Positions 55,858-64,000 of a stretch of 64,000 bases of DNA are shown piece by piece. The stretch comes from Astragalus membranaceus (Eukaryota; Streptophyta; Magnoliopsida; Fabales; Fabaceae). Location of the stretch: contig CM076846.1 of NCBI GenBank assembly GCA_039519185.1, forward strand, positions 139,148,428 to 139,212,427, read 5' to 3'. How positions within the stretch are numbered: position 1 is the first letter of the stretch; every line of letters starts with the position of its first letter. The position numbers and the translations under genes were made by a program. The notes under the pieces were generated by a model that was not told the origin of the DNA, ran no database searches, and saw nothing but the letters and a program-made list of their open reading frames with translations.

Positions 55858-56909
55858 TGTTAGATGATAAAATTAAGTGTAATTTAATTTCCTTGTATTT
55901 TACATAGCTTTACATTACAATAGGGATAGTTACAAATTCAGTTTGATTACTATTATCTAATCTGTTAGTTAGTTAGAGTTGTTAGTTAGAGTTTGTTAAT
56001 TAGTTTTATCTTTTGATCTGTTAGTTAGATAGAGTTTGTTAATTAGTTTTATCTTTTGCTACTAAGTTTGTTACTTCAAACTCTTTGTATATATACCTTC
56101 ATCGAAAATGAATAAACTACAAGATTCACTTTTCCTATTCTAACATGGTGTCAGTTGATAATTCCGCATCCTACCTCTGATTCTTCTCCTTCGCGACGCT
56201 CTTCTCTTCTTCTGCGTCTGCGTCGTTTCCTCTTCTTCGCACTGAGTCTTTCTTCTGCGAAGCCCTGTCCTTTTCTTCCTCGGTTTTTTCTTGTTGTTGC
56301 ATTCACTACATCAGAAATTCAGTGGCTGTTATATCTTTTACAGGACCTTCATCAGCCTTATAATCTGCTGTCTCCGTGTTTTGTGACAATCATACAGCTA
56401 TTCACATAGCACAGAATCCCATCTTTCACGAACGTACAAAACATATAGAGCTGGATTGTCACTTGGTTCGTGACAAAGTCCAAGCTGGCACCATGCATCT
56501 CATGCCCATCTCAACCAAAGATCAGCTTGGAGACATCTATACTAAACCTCTTCAATTAACACAGTTTCAGCTACTGCTATCCAAGCTTCACATGAAAGAT
56601 ATCCATTGTTCAGCTTGAGGGGGGCTGTTAGATGATAAAATTAAGTGTAATTTAATTTCCTTGTATTTTACATAGCTTTACATTACAATAGGGATAGTTA
56701 CAAATTCACTTTGACTACTGTTATGTAATCTGTTAGTTAGAGTTTGTTAATTAGTTTTATCTTTTGATCTGTTAGTTAGTTAGAGTTGTTAGTTAGAGTT
56801 TGTTAATTAGTTTTATCTTTTGCTACTAAGTTTGTTACTTCAAACTCTTTGTATATATACCTTCATAAAAAATTAATAAACTAGAAGATTCACTTTTCCT
56901 ATTCTAACA
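55858..56909 (+). mobile_element. Small copia deletion derivative, copy B (complete)
   Basis: 5' LTR 55858-56145 and 3' LTR 56626-56909 (288 and 284 bp), TGTTAG…TAACA, with the target duplication ATCAT at 55853-55857 and 56910-56914. A primer site TGGTGTCAG follows the first LTR; a polypurine tract TTGAGGGGGGC precedes the second. Only about 480 bp of interior remain, so the element depended on proteins from others. Confidence 0.93.
56376..56618 (+). pseudogene. Copia RNase H C-terminal remnant
   Basis: Eighty residues matching the end of Ty1/copia Pol: FCDNHTAIHIAQNPIFHERT (RNase H, with the conserved D in CDN), KHIELDCHLVRDKV, QLGDIYTKPL, then the usual short tail before the polypurine tract. 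All of gag, protease, integrase and RT is missing. In copy A the same remnant is cut after HERTKHIE. There is no evidence it is expressed as a protein. Confidence 0.88.
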
Positions 56910-57281
56910 ATCATCGCGTCTACAATTGATCCACAAATAACCACTTCATAACTCGGCTAGTTTCTTATAAGTTAATGCATTTTGATGGCATAAATTTACA
57001 TGTTGACACACAGCTACTTGGCTCCAGAGTGTCGATCACGTTTACATTATACAGAAAAGTCTGACGTGTACTCCTTCAGGATGTTGCTATTAGTAATCAT
57101 AACTGGGAAGAAAGCTCAAGATTTAGATACATATTGGGTTAGTATTATATATCTCTAATGCAATTTATAGTGAAGATTGTGTCACTCGAAAACTAGTTAT
57201 GCATGCCTTTTTAATTTGCTTCTTTGTGTGATGACTTTTTTTTTTAATTTGAAAATTATAATGACACTGTGTGCTGAGCAG
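56910..57281. other. Segment between copia derivative and exon copy 2
   Basis: Starts with the second ATCAT. From about 57094 it repeats sequence found at the palindrome ends (AACTGGGAAGAAAGCTC, then GTGAAGATTGTGTCACT), leading into the intron acceptor of the kinase exon. No gene in the first 180 bp. Confidence 0.6.
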
Positions 57282-57447
57282 GCTAAACAAGTTCTAAGGC
57301 GTGTGCTAGAGGCCAATGGTAATTTCGGGGAGTTGATAGACTCTCATTTGAATAACCAGTATGATCAACAGCAAATGAGAAGAATGGCGATTCGTGCTGC
57401 TCGTAGCAATTACTGTCCTGCTAACGAGCTCCCAAAAATGAACCAAG
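57282..57447 (+). pseudogene. PERK-like receptor kinase exon fragment, copy 2
   Basis: Second copy of the kinase exon, with the same GCTGAGCAG acceptor and a GTACGT donor. It reads AKQVLRRVLEANGNFGELID, LNNQYDQQQMRRMAIRAARS, LPKMNQ. It is closer than copy 1 to the family pattern at some sites (ELID) and further at others. About 110 bp upstream and 150 bp downstream are also shared with copy 1, so the duplication was at the DNA level and included introns. No adjoining kinase exon is present. Confidence 0.65.
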
Positions 57448-57593
57448 TACGTCTATTGTTAGAATGCATAAATATAAATTTCTTGTTTATTAATACCATG
57501 TTTTTATTTATATAACCTTGGTGATATTGAACTTAATGTTATCTATGCAATACATTCGACCAACTATAATATATATATATAGACCTTGCTTTA

Positions 57594-58102
57594 GTCATAA
57601 ATACATACATGTAGTATGATACCTACATCTCATTTTAAGTGTGTTGTTTGAGTTGTACACATTTTTTAAGAATATTAATTGTGTTGATTTCAGTGATAAA
57701 ATGAGTTTCATTTATAAAAATACCCTTATTAATATTAGTTAGTTGAATAGTTAGGTGAGTTAAGATACGATAAGGGTATATTGGTGGAAAAAGTTAGTAA
57801 TAGATGTTGTATTGGTATTCTAAAGTGGCTAATAATTTGAGACAAAAATATTGTAAAAGAGACACTTAAAAATGAAACGGAGAGAATATTTCATTTGAGC
57901 TTCAGAAATTGTAGTTTTGGATAACAAGAATGCATATTTTGAAAATTATTACGAATATATATTCACTTAAGAATGGATTATTTATGTGCAGATTTTAACC
58001 ATATTAGAATTTGGAAGGCGATATCTCACAGGAAAAGTTGATCAAGGTAATGCCATATCTATAGAGGGGCGAGCATGAGAAGACAAAAAGACAAGAAATA
58101 TG
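57594..58102. repeat. Segment B, right part (copy of 44957-45456)
   Basis: Continuous in copy B from the exon-flanking DNA; ends at ATATG (58098-58102), the presumed target site of the next chromovirus. Confidence 0.87.
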
Positions 58103-60496
58103 TGTAACACCCTGATATTTTTATCGAGTAAAAATACCCAAGTGCACCATCCCTAAAACATTAGAGATATATTTCGTGCTTAAATACTGAACACCACTAT
58201 AAAATTTTCACTGAACAACAACAGGATAGTCTTAAACATAAATAAGACCATAAACCATCAGTGAAAAACAGTGTTCAATATCGTACAAGAAAGTGGAAAT
58301 AAATTCATAACGCTAAAGACAAAATGTCTTGATACACAGTTAACAAGGAAAGATATACACTTAAGCATAAAGCTAAGTCTTCCGCAACCATCCGAGTACC
58401 ACCTACTCGTGCCTCTTGGATCTCCACTTTCCCTGTTTATCTGTAAAACAACAACATATAAACAATGAGATACAATCTCAGTGAGTTCTACCGAGACCCC
58501 TACTAACACTCTCGGTCTAATTATAAATCCTGTTTAACTTAACACGACACCGACTGCACACTCTGCTAATCCCAGTGAACCGTGTGATAGAATTCTGACT
58601 TGGTAGGACACCGACTGCACACACTGCTAATCCCGGTGAACCGAACTACAAAAACATTCTACGTACCACTGACTGCACACACTGCTAATCCCGGTGAACG
58701 TAACACAAAACCATTTACGTACCACCGACTGCACACACTGCTAATCCCGGTGAACGTAACACATAACTTTTTAACATAACACCGACTGCACACACTGCTA
58801 ATCCCGGTGAACCCCCTTACCAATAGTACTTTCCCTAATGGTATACGGGGATAGGGTAAAGGATCATGACTTCCTCGCCTAGTATGTTAACCTCGTGGGT
58901 CGTCACCCACACTCGATATAATATATATGAATATATCCACACACACATGAACTCATAGTTCATTCAAATTATACTTTACCACGTAGGACCCATAGTCCGC
59001 TTTGTTATCAGTAAAACATATCCGCACACGTGTACTATTGTTCGGCTTTTCGAAAGAATTTCAACTTCAAAAGTATTTTATAAAACCCTTTTTAAACATA
59101 CCCAAAATCATGGCATTATAAGCCTAATATCGTTATAGAAGGGTTTGGAAAGGATTAGGAGAAGATTGGAATCGATCGGAATCGTTTCGGGCAAGTTTGA
59201 AAAATTTGGACAAAATACAGCGCACGGTCCGTGCTCCCATACGCACGGGTCGTGCGCCCTGTAAGTCCCCTTTACAAAACACAAACCGAAAGGGGCGCAC
59301 AGTCCGTGCCCCTGGGACGCACGGATCGTGCTCTTTTTGGAGGACTGAATTTTTATCCCGTTTTCGCATTTTTCATCGTTCCGGTCAATTCCGACACCTG
59401 TTCCAGTCCAGTCCCAACATAAAAACAGTCCAAATACATATTCAAACAACAATGATCTTCGATCAAGCAATCCAAAAACCGATTGGACCTAGGACGTGAT
59501 TTTCGTACAAAATACTTTTTCGACACGAATCAAACCGAAACACATTTCACAATTTATGTTTATTAATTCAAAAACTAAACGTGAGTAAAACTCACCGATT
59601 GTGATGATAATCACAAATAGCCGAGACTTTCTGCGAAATTGCTTTTCCGTCATAACCACACAAACAATCCCCGCATAACTTCCACGCTCCGACGACACCC
59701 AAATCCGCTTCCAATCTTTCCGCTTGATCCCGAGACATCTCTTTGACCGAAATACCGAATTCCTCGAAATCCCGCCTTCGAACCCTAATCACCAATCCGC
59801 TTCAAATTTCGATTCGAGCTCCAATTCGCGTTCAATCCTCCTTAGCTTCGTTCCTAATCATTCATAAATCATCAATCGTCAAGAATCACTATTCATCATC
59901 CCTAACCTCTTGAATCACTATTCACCTATAGTCCCAAAATCTTGATTTTCTAAAATTAACGAAAACTTTAGCGATTTGAGTTACCCAATCAACAATCTAA
60001 CCCTTAAGGAGAACTAATCAATACCCTAATCTTCCATTTGAGCTACAAACCTCAAACATCACATTTTTCTCTTAAAATTCGAATTGCTCAAAATAGGGGA
60101 AAAATGGATGAGAAGCTTACCAAGCTTATGGGAAGCATCCATGGAGGTGAGGTGATGATGATGCTTAATTTTTGGTGAGTTGGGCCTCACCCTTGTTCTT
60201 CCTTCTCTTCTTCTTTCTTCTTCTTTCCTCTTCTTTCTTTTCTTTCTTTTTAATTCTCTCACACACACACACATATATATTTATTAATATATAAGTGGTA
60301 ACGTGGTCAAATTACCATATTGCTCTAAATCTCTTATTTCGATTCCAAAACTTCTTTGACCCGTATTATCCGGTTAACGATTCGATGACAACCAATAAAT
60401 AATTTTAGCACTCAATAACTTTACCAGTCAAGTACTAAATTAATTTAATTGGCTTAACACCCAAAAAATTCTACTAATTATTTTGAGGATGTTACA
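58103..60496 (-). mobile_element. 3' LTR of a decayed chromovirus
   Basis: A 2,394-bp LTR, minus-strand start TGTAACATCC at 60496, end CAGGGTGTTACA at 58103; the polypurine-like TTAGGGAGAA lies just beyond 60496. It is closely related to the LTR at 42143 and has five CACCGACTGC units (58550-58812), four GCACG…CGTGC units (about 59220-59330), TGAGATACAATCTCA (58466-58480) and GTGAGTAAAACTCAC (59581-59595). Its partner begins at 63569. Confidence 0.9.
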
Positions 60497-60829
60497 TTCT
60501 CCCTAATATGAAAGAATTTTGTCCTCAAAATTTCGTCAAGTCTTTCATTTGACTAATCGAGAATCGACATTCTCAAAAAGGTCTAAATTTGCTGGAAAAC
60601 AATCTCGAACTAAGGAAATGAGTGTAGAAAATCTTCCGAAGTTGGCACGAAATCTTTAAGTATGTTCGACTACTACCCTAGAACGCTTCTAAGATTACAG
60701 TCCGAACTCTGTTGTTACGAATCAACCCGAGAAACTCATTATTCGCCCACATAGGCTCGACACCTCGTTTGAAAACACTTTCAAAGCTTCATTCCAATTA
60801 TCCTCGCTTACTCCCAAACTTTTATTAAT
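60497..60829 (-). other. Gap where integrase is missing
   Basis: Only about 330 bp lie between the LTR and the RNase H end. I see no integrase zinc motif or catalytic residues, so a deletion of well over 1 kb has removed integrase and the chromodomain. Confidence 0.6.
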
Positions 60830-62245
60830 CTAAATCAAAGGGTTTAATACAAGACACTTGATAGAGATACAGGTTGGAAATGAGATCCACAAACCGGTAC
60901 TCCTCGGTAGAGGTAAAAACAAACACGAAGTCATAATCGGTAGTGGAAACTTAAGGATGTACCCCAACTTAGATCTAAAAGACTCTAACAATTCCATTTC
61001 TTGCATCATTAACTCTGCCATGTGACAGGATTTCCTACTCAGCGCATCAGCTACAACATTGGCCTTTCCTGGATGATACTTCAACTCGAAGTCATAATCC
61101 TTCAGAAATTCTACCCATCTTCTTTACCTGTTATTCTGTTCTTTCTGATCAAACAGATACTTTAAACTCTTGTGATCACTAAAGATTTCGAAACGAGACC
61201 CATACAGGTAATGTCTCCAAATCTTCGGTGCATACACAATAGCTGCCAACTCCAAATCATAAGCTGGATAATTCTCCTCATGGATCTTCAACTGTCTGGA
61301 CGCATAAGCTACCACTTGATGATTCTGCATGAGAACACATCCCAAACCCTTTCCACAAGCATCGCTGTAAATTTGGAATTCCAAAGACAGATCCGGAAGG
61401 ATCGGGATTGGAGCAGAAGTCAACCTAACTTTCAATTCTTGAAAATATTTTTCACAATCAGCATCCCATGTAAACGGTTGACCCTTGCGAGTTAACTGAG
61501 TAAGTGGAAGAACTAACTGTGAGAACCCTTGAATAAACCTATTATAGTAACCGGCTAGACCCAAAAACTTCTGATCTCTGTGACTGAGGTCGGTCTCTCC
61601 CAATTCAACACAGTTTCCTTCTTACTGGGATCTACAGAAACTCCCGACTTGGGAAATCACATGTCCCAAAGACTTTACCTCTGACACCCAAAAACCACAC
61701 TTCGAAGGTTTCAAGTACAACTTATTTTCTCGGAGTACTTTCAGAACAATGCGGAGATGTTGGACATACTCCCCAATGGTCTTCGAGGACATCAAGATAC
61801 CATCAATGAAAATGACTATAATTGATCTAGGTAATTGAGGAAAAACTCGGTTCAGGTAATCCATGAATACCGCTGGAGCATTAGTCAAACCGAAGGGCAT
61901 CACTACAAACACATAATGTCCATACCTAGTACGGAAGGCTGTCTTCGGAATATCTAAGGCTCTAACTTTTATTTGATGATATCCTGACCACAGATCAATT
62001 TTTAGAAAACACTGCAGCACCTCAAATTGCTCAAGCAAATCGTCTATCCTTGGTAAGGGATATTTATTCTTGATCGTCACTTTGTTGAGTTGTCGATAAT
62101 CAATGCACAATCTCATGCTACCATCTTTCCTTTCGACTAACCACACGAGAGTACTCCTTAGAGAAGCACTCGGTCGAATGAATTTCTTTAACATCGACAC
62201 TTCAAGTTGAGACTCCATTTCCTTTAATTCTAAAGAAACATTCAA
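60830..62245 (-). pseudogene. Decayed chromovirus RT and RNase H
   Basis: Three frame pieces make up RT and RNase H. RT (62245-61622) has MRLCIDYRQLNKVTIKNKYP and VMPFGLTNAPAVF, but FIDG where the catalytic FIDD is expected, so the polymerase site is lost. A frame change near 61610 leads to the RNase H part (61603-61124: IYSDACGKGLGCVLMQ, YGSRFEIFSDHKSLKYLF), then another break before KYHPGKANVVADALSRKS (61084 onward). It is clearly non-functional. Its relation to the intact pol at 830-4140 is close (same motifs in the same order). Confidence 0.88.
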
Positions 62246-62452
62246 TAAGAAATAATAGATATTGGTCCCATACCAGGAACCAATTCTACAGTAAACTCTA
62301 CCTCTCGCTCTGGAGGTTCAAAAGAAACTTCATCGTGAAAACATCCAGAAAGTCATTCACAACCTGAATGTTCACCAAATCTAAACTAGTTTCAATGGAT
62401 GCAGATAACATACTAACATGTGCTTCCGCACCATGGAATGAAGATTGACCGT

Positions 62453-62841
62453 CTAAGGTGAACTAGGTAATCGCTTCAGAATTTGTCCTAGACAATTTAA
62501 CTGATTCTGAAGCGAAGCTGATAGTTGATTAACACAGTCGATTGCAACATGATTTGCAGTCATCCAATTCATACCCAAAATGGTGTCCACACTTCTCATA
62601 GGCAAACAATAAATTCTGCAACGAAATTTCTGCCTCCTATGACAAGTAGACAATTCTGACACAAGGATTGGGTCTGGACACGATCTTTAGCAGCAGTAAA
62701 AATAGTTATTGGCTCGGATAGCGGAGACAACGCTAGTCCCAACCGATCCGCACATGATTGTGCTGTAAAACAATGGGTCGCACCCGAATCGTAAAATATA
62801 CTGACAGAGTTATTGAAAAGTAATCCCATACCCCTCGTCAA
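62453..62841 (-). pseudogene. Decayed chromovirus protease
   Basis: Two overlapping frames cover the aspartic protease: FYDSGATHCFTAQSCADRLG (active site DSG) in 62841-62596, then TILGMNWMTANHVAIDC in 62662-62453. At least one frameshift separates them. The region between this and RT (62246-62452) is degenerate linker. Confidence 0.8.
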
Positions 62842-62899
62842 TTTGTATGCAGTTGTAACTGTCTAAGCATCTAGAGTGTTGACTCGTCCTTGCCTTAGA

Positions 62900-63460
62900 G
62901 CTGCTTGTAACTCCTTGGAACTCTTCCTTACAGGGCACTCTTTACCATAGTGACCCTCTACATTACTATAATAGCACCGATTAGATCTTCACTTGCAATT
63001 ACCACTGTGAGGCTTTCCACAGTTAGAACATCTTCTGACCCTTGAAGAATCAAAGAATTACATCTGCTTTTCCTTTGATGAAATTATCTTAGGACTTTGC
63101 ATTCGGAGTTGATAATACAACCACCTTCTTTCCTTTCCCATATTTCCTATGAGATCATCCTCGGCGACATAGGCTGATTGTACCAAGGCAACATAATTGG
63201 TAATAGTATAAGAACTGAGACCCTAAGTCATAAAAGCACTAAGGCCCTTCTTATACTTCTTCATTCTCCATTCGTCATCCGGAGCTTACTTTACCACTTG
63301 GTAAAACTGAGACAACTTCTCAAACTTAGTGGTGTATTCTTCCACCGTCATGTCACCTTTCCCGAGGATGCACCGGTTGGAGATCCCGGTCTTGGTCGAG
63401 GACTGCGTCTTGATCATTCTACCATAATTCCGCTTATGATGCACTAAGTATTAAGTTGAT
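62900..63460 (-). pseudogene. Decayed chromovirus gag remnants
   Basis: On the minus strand, about 63370-63280 encodes TVEEYTTKFEKLSQFY, a Gag core motif. About 63030-62930 encodes two zinc-knuckle-like stretches, CSNCGKPHSGNC (shortened, abnormal) and CYYSNVEGHYGKEC, with a TGA between them. The N-terminal Gag part is missing or unrecognisable. The plus-strand frame at 63178-63447 is a shadow. Confidence 0.7.
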
Positions 63461-63554
63461 CGGGCTCAATGTCTCTTAGCATCACAAGTGTAATCACAAC
63501 CAGGACAAACAAGGAATCGACTCAACCCTAAACTAAGTCCGACTAGGTCAAACT

Positions 63555-63566
63555 GCTCTGATACCA
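63555..63566 (-). other. Primer-binding site of the decayed chromovirus
   Basis: The minus strand reads TGGTATCAGAGC, two bases from the LTR end at 63569; the initiator methionine tRNA type, as in the other chromovirus. Confidence 0.9.
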
Positions 63567-63568
63567 AC

Positions 63569-64000
63569 TGTAACACCCCGGTATTTTTATCGAGTAAAAA
63601 TACCCAAGTGCACCATCCCTAAAACATCAGAGATATATTTCCTGTTTAAATACTGAACACCACTATAAAATTTTCACTGAACAACAACAGGATAGTCTTA
63701 AACATAAATAAGACCATAAACCATCAGTGAAATACAGTGTTCAATATCGTACAAGAAAGCGGAAATAAATACATAACGCTAAAGACAAAATGTCTTGATA
63801 CACAGATAACAAGGAAAGATATACACTTAAGCATAAAGCTAAGTCTTCCGCAACCATCCGAGTACCACCTACTCGTGCCTCTTGGATCTCCACTTTCCCT
63901 GTTTATCTATAAAACAACAACATATAAACAATGAGATACAATCTCAGTGAGTTCTACCGAGACCCCTACTAACACTCTCGGTCTAATTATAAATCCTGTC
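63569..64000 (-). mobile_element. 5' LTR of the decayed chromovirus (partial)
   Basis: The terminus TGTAACACCCCGG and the next 430 bp match the end of the LTR at 58103 with few differences, including TGAGATACAATCTCA at 63932-63946. It continues past the window. Confidence 0.92.

Overview
The window is plant nuclear DNA, most likely from a eudicot. It consists almost entirely of transposable elements in several layers; I found no intact host gene, rRNA, tRNA or CRISPR. The plant assignment rests on Ty3/gypsy chromovirus and Tat/Ogre-type retrotransposons, Ty1/copia LTRs with TGGTATCAG primer sites, CACTA-type DNA transposon ends, TA-flanked foldback elements, and gene fragments with plant-style introns. 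The species cannot be read from the sequence.

Left and centre (1-39048) form a three-deep nest, all elements on the minus strand. The outermost is a Ty1/copia element: its LTR (38278-39048) and the start of its interior are visible. Inside its leader sits a Ty3/gypsy chromovirus, probably of the Tekay type: partial 3' LTR 1-817, pol 830-4140, gag 34533-35587, primer site, 5' LTR 35710-38139. Its protease is split at the active site by a 30.4 kb Tat/Ogre-like insertion (4149-34527) flanked by a near-perfect 5-bp duplication. The right two-thirds of this insertion is a complete element (14893-34527): 4 kb LTRs, an extra ORF1, gag, protease, G-patch region, putative intron, RT, two RNase H domains and integrase. 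It is disabled by four in-frame stops and one frameshift. The left third (4149-14892) is a rearranged array of LTR pieces in the opposite orientation. Each piece carries a primer site, and the first three are followed by an antisense gag fragment; the period is 2,655 bp. The array meets the 3' LTR head-on.

Right part (39049-64000) is a patchwork. It holds a CACTA end with a remnant of a ULP1-like peptidase gene (39360-40480), and two direct copies of a segment (40492-45456 and 54620-58102) that both carry the same small copia deletion derivative. One copy of that segment was then hit by a chromovirus and partly deleted. Further on are AT-rich DNA with microsatellites, a possible SINE, a solo chromovirus LTR with perfect AGAAC duplications (48299-50778), a foldback element between TA repeats, and a 1.55 kb near-perfect palindrome (52435-53990). 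Next come two copies of one exon of a PERK-like receptor kinase, and finally a decayed chromovirus without integrase (58103 to beyond the end).

The most unusual signals are the LTR array with its head-to-head junction, and a set of chromovirus LTRs that carry different short GC-rich inverted-repeat sequences at what looks like the same internal position. The encoded proteins are standard retrotransposon machinery: Gag packages the RNA, protease processes Gag-Pol, RT and RNase H copy the RNA, and integrase inserts the cDNA. No element in the window looks able to do this alone now.
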